Assembly (NCBI GenBank): GCA_017634825.1 | Contig: JAGBMP010000038.1 | Span: 1 to 40,799 of the forward strand | Origin: Butyrivibrio sp. | GTDB taxonomy: Bacteria; Bacillota; Clostridia; Lachnospirales; Lachnospiraceae | Length of the DNA stretch: 40,799 bases | Direction of reading: 5' to 3' | In this document: positions 25,576 to 34,690 of the stretch, piece after piece | Layout of the letters: every line of letters starts with the position of its first letter | Position numbering within the stretch: the first letter of the stretch is position 1 | The notes under the pieces: generated by a model | Seen by the model: the letters and a program-made list of their open reading frames with translations, nothing else | Told to the model about the DNA's origin: nothing | Database searches by the model: none | Translations under genes and position numbers: made by a program

Positions 25576-28358
25576 TTTAATTCATCTGCCTCAATCTCGG
25601 GAAGGTCCTCTGTATCCTCATCACCCCGGATGGCCTCAAGCTTTTGTTTGTAGCTTCTGAACATCTCCAGAAGCCGTGGTGTCTTTTCTGTTATTTCTTC
25701 TACGTTTAAGCTGTTTCCGCACTCCTCCAGATGTGCAGCCATACCGGAGAGCTCCATCGCCCCAATGAGCCTTGCACTGCTCTTAAGGGCATGGACGGCA
25801 ACAGTGTAGTTCCTGTAATCTCCCTCGGAGGCGAATTTTTCAATGCTGTCCGCCTTGGGATCTATGGTAGTAAGAAATTCCGCCACAACCTCCCTCAAAA
25901 TATCCCTGCTTCCGCAGTTCTTTTCCGCCTCAGTAAGGTCTATTCCCTGAAGCTTTTCAAGTACATCTCCCTCTGAATCAGCCTCTTTATCCTTATCTTC
26001 CGGCTCTTCTGCGCCATCCTCAGAGGTCACCTCCTGTATTTTTTCCTTTGGAAGATACTCTTTTATCATGTCCTCCAAAAGCTCACCGTTTACAGGCTTG
26101 GAGAGGTAGTCATTAAAGCCTGCGGCCAGGTACTCATCTCTGGCTCCGGCACCTGCGTTGGCTGTAAGGGCTATACATGGCGCATCCTTAGAGATGTTCC
26201 CCTCCAGTGTCTTTAGCGCCGCCAGCGTCTCTAGGCCGTCCATATCCGGCATTCTGTGGTCGATAAAGATCATGTCGTACTGCTTTTCTTTTACCATTTC
26301 CAGTGTATCTCTTCCACTTTCAGCAGTATCAATCTGTATCTTGGTATATTTTAAAAGACCTTTCACAACCGTCAGATTAATAGGAGTATCGTCAACGACG
26401 AGGATTCTGGCATCCGGAGCCCAGAACTTCTCATGATAGGCCTCCTGACTCTCCAGAAACTCCTTATATCTGGCGTTATAGTCTCCAATCTCATCCCAGA
26501 AGAGTACCTGCTGCTGAACCTCAAAGGAAAAATCAGAGCCCTCTCCGTATATGCTCTTAACCTCAAGCTTGGTATCCATAAGGGCCAGGAGCTTTTTAAC
26601 TATGCTCATGCCAAGGCCTGTGCCTTCGATGGAGCGGTTCCTGATCTCCTCAATCCTCTCAAAGGGTGAATAGAGCTTATCAAGGTCCTCCTGTTTAATT
26701 CCGATACCGGTATCCACCACCCTGAACTTCAGATAGATGTTCTCATCATCTACTTTTCTGTAGGAAACATGCATCGTCACGCTTCCCTCTTCGGTGTACT
26801 TGACGGCATTAGTAAGAATATTGGTGACGCACTGTTTTATTCTTATTTCATCACCTATAAGACTTGTTGGGATTGTCTTATCTATGTCCAGGCTAAAATC
26901 CAGCCCCTTGTTCTCAGCTCTTTTCTGAACCAGATTGATAAGGTCATTTATGGTTGAGCTGAGGTTATAGGGCATCAGCAGAATATCCATCTTGCCGGCT
27001 TCAATCTTGGAAAAGTCAAGAATATCGTTGATGATGCTAAGAAGGGAATTACCTGCGCTCTTAACGCCGCTTGCATATTCCAGGATCTGGGGGTCCGAGC
27101 TCTCTCTGAGTATCATCTCATTAAGCCCCAGGACGGCGTTTATAGGCGTTCTTATCTCGTGAGACATGTTTGAGAGGAAAGATGATTTTGCCTCCGATGC
27201 CTTCTGGGCAACTTCAAGCTCTTTTTCAAGCTCATGCTCTTCGTTGATATGGGTTATGTACTCTTCAACTGCATGTACCGTATCCCTGATGGATTCGTGG
27301 ACCACCTGTATCTCATCGTGAGTTTTTACCACCATCCTGTCAATTTTGTGGCCTACCTCAAGCTTTTTTTCATCATCCGCCTCAGCGTATTCCTTCATGA
27401 ATTCGGACATGGCACCAAGAGGTGCGCCGATATTCAGTGTTGAATATATATTGGCAAACCCCGTCATTGGCACGCCTGCGCACAGCATGAGCAGCATCAT
27501 CTTGATATCATAGCTGATAACTCCGCTTGTGAGCTTGAATTCAAAATTGGCAATTCCCTGTGCGATCTCTTCGTTTTCTATAGTATTATCCAAACCGGAA
27601 AATATATCCCGGCTGCGGACTGCGTTTACAAACATTTCCCTGATATCCGGAAACAGTACCACCAGGAATACTGCAACAAACACGCCCAAAAGCATTTCCA
27701 GCAATATGATCATAACAGTGAGTTTCATACTTACTTTTGTTTTACGGATGCCCCTGAGGATCTTCTCATCATCTATATAGGCCTTTGTATATACCATGCC
27801 CAGTGGGAAAAGACATTTGCAGATATCGGGTCCCTTTGTGAAGAATAGATATATAGCCAGAGATGTAAGACAGATGACCAAAAAATCACTGAAGATATAT
27901 AGTCTTATGTCCCAGAGCTTTGAGAAAGAATACTCGCTTTCGCTTATTACAGAAAAGCACATCATTTCAATAAACGAATTGAAAAACAGTGTGACAGCCG
28001 TAGCTATCATGGTCTTTTTCTTGTTATTAAAGTAGTAGTATTGGGAAAACATGGAAAAACAAATGACATCTACTAAAAAGATCGACATCATATATGCCTG
28101 GTCCGTGTTGTAGATAAGCGATATTATAAAGGCCACGGTAAAAGAAATAAGAGATACAAAGTAGCCGTACAGGGCACCTATCAAAAGAAACGGAATGATG
28201 GCAAAAGCCACCAGCACCACTCCGTCGGCTTCTATGCGAAGTTCCCCTGCATTTAAGGAAGTGTAGACGCTGACTGCTGTAAGAGCCAGCCAGATAACCA
28301 GCGATAAAAAAATATACATACACCTGAATAACTTGCCGTAAATCTTCTTTTCCTGCAT
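25512..28358 (-). CDS. Membrane hybrid histidine kinase with receiver and Hpt domains (3' end frameshifted)
   Basis: As read, the protein has 948 residues. Several membrane helices occupy the first 180 or so residues, with another at about 210-240 and a further hydrophobic segment near 285-300. Then come a coiled linker, HisKA ([15 protein letters not shown], His400), HATPase (TNAVKYT near 517, DTGIGI near 549, GTGLGMSI near 579), a receiver (IDHRMPDMDG, Asp700), an acidic linker and an Hpt domain (VHALKSSARLIGA, His856). The last 20 codons after Lys928 are out of the natural frame; a -1 shift there gives a 987-residue protein ending at 25396. I placed the start at ATG 28356-28358 (GAGG upstream) instead of the longer frame to 28424, which would cross the promoter. 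Probable partner: the adjacent two-receiver regulator. Confidence 0.88.
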   Translation of the reverse strand: MQEKKIYGKLFRCMYIFLSLVIWLALTAVSVYTSLNAGELRIEADGVVLVAFAIIPFLLIGALYGYFVSLISFTVAFIISLIYNTDQAYMMSIFLVDVICFSMFSQYYYFNNKKKTMIATAVTLFFNSFIEMMCFSVISESEYSFSKLWDIRLYIFSDFLVICLTSLAIYLFFTKGPDICKCLFPLGMVYTKAYIDDEKILRGIRKTKVSMKLTVMIILLEMLLGVFVAVFLVVLFPDIREMFVNAVRSRDIFSGLDNTIENEEIAQGIANFEFKLTSGVISYDIKMMLLMLCAGVPMTGFANIYSTLNIGAPLGAMSEFMKEYAEADDEKKLEVGHKIDRMVVKTHDEIQVVHESIRDTVHAVEEYITHINEEHELEKELEVAQKASEAKSSFLSNMSHEIRTPINAVLGLNEMILRESSDPQILEYASGVKSAGNSLLSIINDILDFSKIEAGKMDILLMPYNLSSTINDLINLVQKRAENKGLDFSLDIDKTIPTSLIGDEIRIKQCVTNILTNAVKYTEEGSVTMHVSYRKVDDENIYLKFRVVDTGIGIKQEDLDKLYSPFERIEEIRNRSIEGTGLGMSIVKKLLALMDTKLEVKSIYGEGSDFSFEVQQQVLFWDEIGDYNARYKEFLESQEAYHEKFWAPDARILVVDDTPINLTVVKGLLKYTKIQIDTAESGRDTLEMVKEKQYDMIFIDHRMPDMDGLETLAALKTLEGNISKDAPCIALTANAGAGARDEYLAAGFNDYLSKPVNGELLEDMIKEYLPKEKIQEVTSEDGAEEPEDKDKEADSEGDVLEKLQGIDLTEAEKNCGSRDILREVVAEFLTTIDPKADSIEKFASEGDYRNYTVAVHALKSSARLIGAMELSGMAAHLEECGNSLNVEEITEKTPRLLEMFRSYKQKLEAIRGDEDTEDLPEIEADELKGAFSDMRDSLRPTISILPTG

Positions 28359-28404
28359 ATAATAAACCTCGTATATTCCAACAAAGTGCATACTTCTGTA
28401 CATT

Positions 28405-28413
28405 ATTATATCA
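28405..28413 (-). promoter_or_regulatory. Extended -10 promoter of the hybrid kinase gene
   Basis: The minus strand has a perfect TATAAT (28405-28410) preceded by TGA, an extended -10. It lies 46 nt upstream of the ATG at 28358. The -35 region (TAATTA) is poor, which is usual for extended -10 promoters. It probably drives the kinase, regulator and SulP genes. Confidence 0.6.
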
Positions 28414-28590
28414 ATTTTTTGCATATTTAATTATTATATTTGCGTTAATTTTTGCATGATTTCCCCTTATCTGAATGTGTGACATTACTGTGATAAAGCA
28501 AATGCTATTCTTTTAATATCACAAAGAGAAAGCGTCCCATATTTCCTGAGAATTTTATTATGTTTTAATGATTAATCTCGGTAATAATAG

Positions 28591-28620
28591 TGCACAATCT
28601 ATGCACAATTATGGTAAAAT
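28591..28620 (+). promoter_or_regulatory. Promoter with direct repeat upstream of the STAS gene
   Basis: TAAAAT at 28615-28620 is preceded by TGG, an extended -10. In the spacer and -35 area the octamer TGCACAAT occurs twice (28591-28598 and 28602-28609), 11 nt apart, so on one face of the helix. This could be a regulator binding site. The rest of the 316-nt divergent region (28359-28674) is AT-rich; besides the two promoters and one inverted repeat I see no gene in it. Confidence 0.55.
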
Positions 28621-28623
28621 AAG

Positions 28624-28645
28624 AACAATAAATCATATTATTGTT
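28624..28645. repeat. Inverted repeat in the STAS gene leader
   Basis: AACAATAA (28624-28631) and TTATTGTT (28638-28645) are perfect 8-nt inverted repeats with a 6-nt spacer, just after the probable transcription start and 30 nt before the ATG. It may be an operator or a weak hairpin; AT-richness makes chance possible. Confidence 0.6.
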
Positions 28646-28674
28646 TCACCTACACACAATTTAGGAGGAATGCT

Positions 28675-28974
28675 ATGAATATCACAAAAACTGTTAATGG
28701 AGATCAGCTTAACATCGCGTTGGAGGGAAGACTTGATACAGGAACAGCACCTGAGCTTGAAAAGGTACTGAATGAGTCTCTTGATCAGGTTAAGGCACTT
28801 ACAATTGATATGTCCGCTCTTGAGTACATCTCTTCTGCAGGACTTAGAACTCTTCTCTCTGCAAAGAAGGCTCTCTACAACAAGGGTACAATTAAGATCG
28901 TTAACCCTAACGATATCGTTAAGGAAGTCTTCACTGTAACCGGATTCAGCAACATTTTTGACATCGAGGGTTGA
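28675..28974 (+). CDS. STAS-domain protein, anti-sigma-factor-antagonist type
   Basis: This 99-residue cytoplasmic protein is one STAS domain, the fold of SpoIIAA/RsbV. The N-terminal strand motif GRLDTGTAPELEKVL (residues 18-32) and IDMSALEYISSAGLRTLL (44-61) match the family; Ser53 or Ser54 in the SSAGL motif would be the phosphorylation site. The start ATG follows a strong TAGGAGG. It is followed 14 nt later by a small protein that I take as its partner, the common arrangement for an antagonist and its anti-sigma kinase. No sigma factor gene is adjacent, so the target may be a phosphatase, a kinase or a sigma factor elsewhere. It is one of only two genes here on the plus strand. Confidence 0.93.
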   Translation: MNITKTVNGDQLNIALEGRLDTGTAPELEKVLNESLDQVKALTIDMSALEYISSAGLRTLLSAKKALYNKGTIKIVNPNDIVKEVFTVTGFSNIFDIEG

Positions 28975-28988
28975 AAGGAGCAGAGACT

Positions 28989-29519
28989 ATGAAATCAGAC
29001 GTAATCGCTATTGATAACAAGGGCACCGGATTTAAAGAGGCAGTTGAAGCAACCAAGAAACTTGCTGAATTCAATGGCCTTAGTGCTACAGATTCACTTC
29101 ATCTTCAGCTCTTTACAGAAGAAATGCTCAGCATGGTAAGGATCGTAACAGGTGAAGTTAAGGCTTCCTTCTGGGTTGATCAGGAAGATAAGACCTATGA
29201 TCTCAATCTTACAACTGAGACCGTTATGGATAAGGATAAGAGAGCTACTCTCATCTCCGCATCCAGCTCAAGAAAGAACGAAGCTGCAGGAAGTTTCCTC
29301 GGAATGCTCAGAGATGCTTTTGAACAGGCTATGACAGCTGATTCAGATAAAGTTTACTACGAACTCCCTGATGACATCGCATCAGATGTAGTTGGTCACT
29401 TCGTAGATGATCCTGAGTATGATCAGTATGAAGCATCTGTTCTTAAAAAGCTTGCAGATGATGTTAAGATCGCCATCCGTGGTGGCAAGGTTCACATGAC
29501 TGTAAGAAAGGCTTTCTGA
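28989..29519 (+). CDS. Putative partner of the STAS protein; degenerate RsbW-like protein
   Basis: The 176-residue soluble protein starts at ATG 28989 behind AAAGGAG, 14 nt after the STAS gene; the longer frame from 28971 overlaps that gene and lacks a site. The segment LSATDSLHLQLFTEEMLSMVRIV (about residues 29-51) has the look of the first helix of an RsbW/SpoIIAB-type ATPase, but the Asn of the usual N-box is absent (EEMLSM) and no DxGxG box is seen. The position after a STAS gene suggests a protein partner that may not be an active kinase. The family call is weak; I cannot name it more closely. Confidence 0.6.
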   Translation: MKSDVIAIDNKGTGFKEAVEATKKLAEFNGLSATDSLHLQLFTEEMLSMVRIVTGEVKASFWVDQEDKTYDLNLTTETVMDKDKRATLISASSSRKNEAAGSFLGMLRDAFEQAMTADSDKVYYELPDDIASDVVGHFVDDPEYDQYEASVLKKLADDVKIAIRGGKVHMTVRKAF

Positions 29520-29554
29520 GACTTTGGTCTTTAATTACAAATATGCATTATAAA

Positions 29555-29588
29555 AGAGCTGACACCAAATGGTGCCAGCTCTCTTTTT
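29555..29588. terminator. Bidirectional terminator between the STAS unit and oppA
   Basis: AGAGCTG and CACC (29555-29566, one mismatch base) pair with GGTG and CAGCTCT (29571-29582), loop AAAT. TTTTT follows on the plus strand (29584-29588) and TTTT on the minus strand. It serves the convergent ends of the partner gene (stop 29519) and of oppA (stop 29621). Confidence 0.9.
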
Positions 29589-29620
29589 GTCTTATTCACA
29601 AGGTAGTTCTGCTCTCGCAA

Positions 29621-31492
29621 TCAACCTGTGATTGTGCAGTACATGAAGTACTTGTATCCAAGAGGACTTGAGAAGAATCCCTGTACGTTGTTGCTGATCA
29701 TGTAAAGATCTGTGTAGTAGTAGATAGGGCAAATGCAGCCTGTTGACATAAGAAGATCCTCTGCTCTGTGCATAAGCTCATAACGAGTCTTAACATCTGT
29801 GCAGGTCTTGATGTCGCTGATAAGTACATCATATGTCTCAGACCATGTGCCGTTCTCAACCTTTGTCTCGTAACCAAGATCTGTGATGTCAAGTGAGTAA
29901 GCCTGAACCTTAGCGTTGTCGCCCTTACCGAACTGAACATCGTTGTTACCTGACTGTGTTGTCCACATATCAAGGAATGAAATAGGATCGTTGTAGTCAC
30001 CGAGCCAACCGTTACGTGCGATTGAGTAGTTACCTGCCTTACGTGTATCAAGGAATGTAGCCCACTCCTGGTTCTCAAGGTTCATTGTGATGCCGATACC
30101 AGCAAATGTAGCCTGGATAGCTTCAGCAATTGCCTTGTGTCCCTCTGATGTGTTGTAGAGGTATGTAAGTGTAGGGAAGTCTGTGAACTGCTGTGTAGCT
30201 TCATCAAATGTGTAGTACTTCTTGAGAGTCTCAATAGCAGCACCCCAGTTAGCTTCGTAAGCATCCTCAGATACATCATAGTATCCTGCGAAGCTGTTTC
30301 CGCCTGCGTTCTCATAGAACTGTGATCCGTCAGCATCTGTAAGACCCATAGCTACGAATGAAGAAGCAGGAACCTGTCCACCCTGTGCTACGTCGTTTAC
30401 GATGTAGTTTCTGTCGATGAGAAGTGCAAGTGCGTTACGAACTTCGTTCTCAGCAGCTGCCTTGTCAGCACCTGTAAGTGTGTTTGAAGCAGGAAGGATG
30501 TTCTCGTTGATGTTCCAGCATACATAGTATGTTCCAAGCTGACCTGCTGTTACGAACTCATCAGGATATGTCTCCTTAAGAGTAGCGATCTCGTTTGTAG
30601 GAACGTCATCGATCATCTGCCAGTCACCATTCTCGAAGTTGGCGAGCTGGTTGTTAGCATCATCTGAAAGATAGAAGTTGATTTCGTTCATTGTGATCTT
30701 ATCAGCATCATAGAAGTTCTCATTCTTTGTGATTGTGATAAGTGAGTTGTGATCCCAGCTTGTCATAGTGTATGCACCGTTACATACATATGTAGAAGGA
30801 TCTGTAGCCCATGCCTCGTTAGCAACTACGTCTTCACGAACAGGCATGTATGTAGGGAATGCAAGAAGCTCATCCCAGTAAGCAACTGTGTTTGCAAGAG
30901 TAACTTCAAGTGTCTTGTCATCTACAGCGTTAACATTGAGCTTACCATCAGCATATCCGTCTACTACCTCGAACATGTAGCCATAATCAGCTGCTGTCTC
31001 AGGAGCGATTGCTCTGTTCCATGCAAATACGAAGTCATTTGCTGTTACAGGCTGTCCGTCTGACCATGTAAGGCCATCTCTGAGAGTGTAAGTGTAAGTT
31101 ACTGTTCCGTCCTCGTTTGTTACACCTTCAACGAGCTCCTCAGCGCAGTCAGGCTGAAGCTCAAGATTACCGCTTGCATCAAGGCCCCATTTAGCAAGAC
31201 CTGAGAAGAGGTGGTTGATAAGTGTAGCACCGTCTACTGCTGAGTTAAGAGCGGGATCAAGTGATGCAGGCTCTGAAGCCAGACATACATTGATTGACTG
31301 CTCGCCTACAGGCTCTGCAGGTGTTTCAGCAGCTGTCTCAGCAGGTGCCTCTGTTGCTGTAGCATCTGTTGTCTGAGCAGTCTCAGCTGTCTGAGTGTCA
31401 GCAGGTGCTGTTTCTGTGCTCTGTGCGCCACATGCTGCAAGGCTGAGTACCATGCTTGAAGCAAGCACAAGAGAAACTAACTTCTTTTTCAT
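29621..31492 (-). CDS. oppA: Oligopeptide ABC transporter substrate-binding lipoprotein
   Basis: OppA captures peptides outside the cell for import. The 623-residue protein has a lipoprotein signal (MKKK start, lipobox LAAC with Cys21), a Thr/Ala/Glu-rich linker (22-65) and an SBP_bac_5 domain: NVCLASEPASLDPALNSAVDG near residue 68, GLTWSDGQPVTANDFVFAWNR near 139, and a C-terminal segment around NYSIARNGWLGDYNDPISFL. The ATG has a perfect AAGGAGG. It is the last gene of the opp operon and has its own probable promoter in the 99-nt gap after oppF, which would allow higher levels than for the membrane parts, as is usual for binding proteins. Confidence 0.95.
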   Translation of the reverse strand: MKKKLVSLVLASSMVLSLAACGAQSTETAPADTQTAETAQTTDATATEAPAETAAETPAEPVGEQSINVCLASEPASLDPALNSAVDGATLINHLFSGLAKWGLDASGNLELQPDCAEELVEGVTNEDGTVTYTYTLRDGLTWSDGQPVTANDFVFAWNRAIAPETAADYGYMFEVVDGYADGKLNVNAVDDKTLEVTLANTVAYWDELLAFPTYMPVREDVVANEAWATDPSTYVCNGAYTMTSWDHNSLITITKNENFYDADKITMNEINFYLSDDANNQLANFENGDWQMIDDVPTNEIATLKETYPDEFVTAGQLGTYYVCWNINENILPASNTLTGADKAAAENEVRNALALLIDRNYIVNDVAQGGQVPASSFVAMGLTDADGSQFYENAGGNSFAGYYDVSEDAYEANWGAAIETLKKYYTFDEATQQFTDFPTLTYLYNTSEGHKAIAEAIQATFAGIGITMNLENQEWATFLDTRKAGNYSIARNGWLGDYNDPISFLDMWTTQSGNNDVQFGKGDNAKVQAYSLDITDLGYETKVENGTWSETYDVLISDIKTCTDVKTRYELMHRAEDLLMSTGCICPIYYYTDLYMISNNVQGFFSSPLGYKYFMYCTITG

Positions 31493-31528
31493 AATTTTCC
31501 TCCTTATTATGAATGAGTTTTTATAAAA

Positions 31529-31548
31529 AATACGGTAATTACCATATT
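31529..31548. repeat. Palindrome in the oppA leader
   Basis: GGTAATTACC (31534-31543) is a perfect 10-nt palindrome, extended by AATA/TATT on either side after one imperfect position. It lies between the oppA promoter candidate and its ribosome binding site and is followed on the minus strand by a run of six T. It may be a regulator site or a weak attenuator. Confidence 0.5.
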
Positions 31549-31555
31549 CTTTAAC

Positions 31556-31584
31556 ATTTTACCATAGATTATGCAGCAATTAAA
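31556..31584 (-). promoter_or_regulatory. Candidate internal promoter of oppA
   Basis: The minus strand carries TGGTAAAAT (extended -10 at 31556-31561 plus TGG), the same core as before the STAS gene, with a weak -35 (TTTAAT, 31579-31584) at 17 nt. It would give a leader of about 55 nt for oppA. Confidence 0.5.
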
Positions 31585-31591
31585 ATAAAAT

Positions 31592-32599
31592 TTAATTTAG
31601 CACAATCTTGTTCTGGATCTTTGATACGTCTTCAATATGATGACAGGCAACAAAGTGTCCGCTGCTAACCTCTTTAAACTCAGGCATTGAAGCAGCACAA
31701 GCCTCATCAGCATAAGGACATCTGGTTCTAAAAGGACATCCTGAAGGAGCATTAAGAGGACTTGGTATATCACCTGAAAGGACAATACGCTTGTTGGCTC
31801 TTGCGATCTTAGGATCCGGAATAGGCACAGATGATATAAGTGACTTGCTGTAAGGATGCAAAGGGTTGTCATAGATCTCATTTGCATCAGCAAGCTCAAC
31901 CATCTTACCAAGATACATAACAGCAATTCTGTCACTGATATGTCTTACAACCAGAAGGTCATGAGCGATGAACAGATATGTAAGCCCAAGCTTATCCTGG
32001 AGTTCGTCAAACATATTGATAACCTGAGCCTGAATTGAAACGTCCAGCGCTGATACAGGCTCGTCACAGACAATAAATTCGGGATTAACCGCAAGTGCTC
32101 TTGCGATACCGATACGCTGTCTCTGTCCGCCGGAGAACTCGTGAGCATATCTTGATGCATGCTCTGAGTTAAGTCCTACGTAATTCATGAGTTCAAGGAT
32201 TCTCTCTCTTCTCTCCTCTTTGGAGCTGCAGAGATTATGTACATCCAAAGGCTCACCGATAATATCGGAAACAGTCATTCTCGGGTTCAGTGATGAATAA
32301 GGGTCCTGGAAAACCATGGTGGCTTTCTTTCTGAACTCATGAATGTCTTCTTTTGTCTTTATAAGTTTGCCATCGTACCAGATTTCTCCGTCAGTGGGCT
32401 TATAGAGGTTTAATATGGTACGTCCTACTGTGGTCTTACCGCAGCCTGACTCACCAACAAGTCCAAGTGTCTCACCTTTTTTGATGGTAAAAGACACATC
32501 GTCAACTGCCTTAAGGGGCTTACTCTTAAAGAATCCTACGTTTACATTGAAGTATTCCTTAAGGTGTTTTATCTCAACAAGATTCTTGTTCTCGCTCAT
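31592..32599 (-). CDS. oppF: Oligopeptide ABC transporter ATPase OppF
   Basis: One of the two ATPases of the peptide importer. The 335-residue protein has Walker [10 protein letters not shown] near residue 49, the Q-loop [13 protein letters not shown] near 97, signature [15 protein letters not shown] near 156, Walker [13 protein letters not shown] near 176 and the C-terminal oligopeptide-transporter domain with its cysteines ([14 protein letters not shown] near 291, then CHH at the end), which in the family can bind an iron-sulfur cluster. The ATG overlaps the oppD stop by 4 nt, so translation is coupled. It is typical in length and sequence. Confidence 0.96.
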   Translation of the reverse strand: MSENKNLVEIKHLKEYFNVNVGFFKSKPLKAVDDVSFTIKKGETLGLVGESGCGKTTVGRTILNLYKPTDGEIWYDGKLIKTKEDIHEFRKKATMVFQDPYSSLNPRMTVSDIIGEPLDVHNLCSSKEERRERILELMNYVGLNSEHASRYAHEFSGGQRQRIGIARALAVNPEFIVCDEPVSALDVSIQAQVINMFDELQDKLGLTYLFIAHDLLVVRHISDRIAVMYLGKMVELADANEIYDNPLHPYSKSLISSVPIPDPKIARANKRIVLSGDIPSPLNAPSGCPFRTRCPYADEACAASMPEFKEVSSGHFVACHHIEDVSKIQNKIVLN

Positions 32600-33585
32600 G
32601 CTTTTTCACCGCCTTCCATCTGCTTTTTAACATTCATCCAGCAGCCTGCCGCATGATCGTCATTAATCTGCATACGCTCTGCTCTCTCGCGAAGGCAGAT
32701 CTTCATGGCATTATCACATCTTGGTGCAAAAGGACATCCCTTAGGCATATTAAGAAGATCGATAGGAGTACCTGTTATAGGCTCAAGCTTCTGTCCGTCA
32801 TTGCCCTCAGTAGGAATGGAACGAAGAAGTCCCTTTGTATACTCGTGACAAGGATTGTAGAAAATCTCATCAGCTGTTCCCTGCTCGCAGATTGAGCCTG
32901 CGTACATAACGATAACCTCGTCACACATCTGAGCTACAACACCAAGGTCGTGAGTGATCATGATGATAGCCATTCCAAGCTCTTCCTGAAGTGACTTCAT
33001 AAGATCAAGGATCTGTGCCTGGATGGTAACATCAAGAGCTGTTGTAGGCTCATCCGCAATAAGGATATCAGGTTCGCAGGCAAGAGCCATAGCGATCATA
33101 ACACGCTGTCTCATACCGCCTGAGAACTCATGTGGGTACTGATTCATTCTCTTTTCAGGCTCATTTACATTAACGAGCCTTAGCATCTCAATAGCTCTTT
33201 CACGAGCCTGTTCTTTATTTCTGTCTGTATGGAGCAGAATAGCCTCCATTAGCTGATGACCGATTGTATAAGTAGGATTAAGTGATGTCATGGGATCCTG
33301 GAAAATGATTGAAACCTTATTTCCACGAACTGTCTTCATGACTTTCTCGCCGGCACCGACAAGCTCCTGCCCGTCGAGCTTTATTGATCCGGATACGATC
33401 TTACCGGTTCCTGCCAGGATCTGCATTATTGAATATGCAGTAACTGACTTACCACTTCCGGACTCTCCTACGATTCCCAGAACCTTACCTCTGTCCAGGT
33501 TAAAAGATATACCATTAACTGCCTTTACCTCACCTGCATCAGTAAAAAATGAGGTATGCAGATCTCTTACTTCTAATAATCTCAT
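32596..33585 (-). CDS. oppD: Oligopeptide ABC transporter ATPase OppD
   Basis: The second ATPase of the importer, 329 residues. It has Walker [11 protein letters not shown] near residue 37, Q-loop [13 protein letters not shown] near 90, signature [15 protein letters not shown] near 152, Walker [13 protein letters not shown] near 172 and the C-terminal [14 protein letters not shown] motif near 291. The frame is open to 33648, but the ATG at 33583-33585 has GGAGG at ideal spacing and gives the normal N-terminus ([13 protein letters not shown]). It begins 16 nt after oppC and overlaps oppF by 4 nt. Confidence 0.96.
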   Translation of the reverse strand: MRLLEVRDLHTSFFTDAGEVKAVNGISFNLDRGKVLGIVGESGSGKSVTAYSIMQILAGTGKIVSGSIKLDGQELVGAGEKVMKTVRGNKVSIIFQDPMTSLNPTYTIGHQLMEAILLHTDRNKEQARERAIEMLRLVNVNEPEKRMNQYPHEFSGGMRQRVMIAMALACEPDILIADEPTTALDVTIQAQILDLMKSLQEELGMAIIMITHDLGVVAQMCDEVIVMYAGSICEQGTADEIFYNPCHEYTKGLLRSIPTEGNDGQKLEPITGTPIDLLNMPKGCPFAPRCDNAMKICLRERAERMQINDDHAAGCWMNVKKQMEGGEKA

Positions 33586-33601
33586 TATTCTTGCCTCCAA
33601 A

Positions 33602-34660
33602 TTAAGTATCGAGCTTAGGATCAAATGCGTCGCGAAGTCCGTCACCAAAGAGGTTCAGTGAAAGAACTATCAGCGAAATAACAATTGCGGGAATTATCAG
33701 TCTGTATGGATAAGATGAAATTCCGTTCAGCGCATCAGAAGCAAGTGAGCCAAGTGATGGCATAGGCGCATTAACACCAAGTCCGAGGAATGAAAGGTAA
33801 CTCTCGGTGAAGATAGCGCTTGGGATCTGAAGTGCAGTTGAAATAATGATCACTGAGAAGCAGTTAGGGATGAGGTGCTTTAAGATGATCCATTTACCCT
33901 TAGCACCTGCAGCCTCGGCGGCAAGTACGTATTCCTGCTCACGCAGTGATAAGATCTGTCCTCTTATAAGTCTCGCCATTGATACCCAATACAGTACACC
34001 AAAGACTATGAACAAACTTATAATGTTCGAACCGATCTTGGCCAGGACCGTTCCGTCCAAAGCTCCTTCCATTACTACCTTAAGTACTGAAGATAAAAGG
34101 ATAACCATCAGCATGTCGGGCAGCGAATAGATTATGTCGACTATTCGCATTATGACAAGATCCACGGCTCCTCCGGCATAACCTGCAACAGAGCCGATGG
34201 TCATACCGATAATAAGTACGATAAGGCTGGCAAAGAAACCAACTGCCAGTGAAATACGTGTTCCGTATACAACACGGATGAAGTAGTCACGTCCCTGAGA
34301 GTCTGTACCGAAGATATGAGGTACAACAGACTCGCCGGCTTCTATTCTCTTAAGCTCTGACTTACCATACTCGAAAGGTCTAAGATCCTTGAAGCTGTTG
34401 TCAACAGGCTTACCCGGTGTCATACCAAGCATGCTGTCATAGGAATAGGGCCAGAACATTGGGATAAAGATAGCTCCAAGAGCTATTATTACAATAATAA
34501 AGAAGCAAACCGTCGCCACCTTATTCTTAAGGAGTCTCTTTACAGAGTCCTTGAAGAATGTAGATGAGGGACGCATCTGCACCATATATTCTTTTTCTTC
34601 GTCGGTCGCAGGAATGAAATCATCCATATTGACCTGTGCACTAAGCTTACTGATATCCAT
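33602..34660 (-). CDS. oppC: Oligopeptide ABC transporter permease OppC
   Basis: A membrane component of the peptide importer with 352 residues. It has a cytoplasmic N-terminus of about 45 residues with an OppC_N-like segment, a first helix (about 49-70), an extracytoplasmic loop with HIFGTDSQGRDYFIRVVYGT near 115, four or five more helices and the permease loop EAAGAKGKWIILKHLIPN near 248. The ATG has AGGAG and follows oppB by 30 nt. Length and layout match the family. Confidence 0.95.
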   Translation of the reverse strand: MDISKLSAQVNMDDFIPATDEEKEYMVQMRPSSTFFKDSVKRLLKNKVATVCFFIIVIIALGAIFIPMFWPYSYDSMLGMTPGKPVDNSFKDLRPFEYGKSELKRIEAGESVVPHIFGTDSQGRDYFIRVVYGTRISLAVGFFASLIVLIIGMTIGSVAGYAGGAVDLVIMRIVDIIYSLPDMLMVILLSSVLKVVMEGALDGTVLAKIGSNIISLFIVFGVLYWVSMARLIRGQILSLREQEYVLAAEAAGAKGKWIILKHLIPNCFSVIIISTALQIPSAIFTESYLSFLGLGVNAPMPSLGSLASDALNGISSYPYRLIIPAIVISLIVLSLNLFGDGLRDAFDPKLDT

Positions 34661-34690
34661 AATTTATACTCCTAAATTTTTATAATGAAG

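Noticed and set aside
28359..28424. N-terminal extension of the membrane hybrid kinase
   Set aside because: It would cover the extended -10 promoter; ATG 28358 has GAGG at good spacing and gives a normal membrane-protein start.
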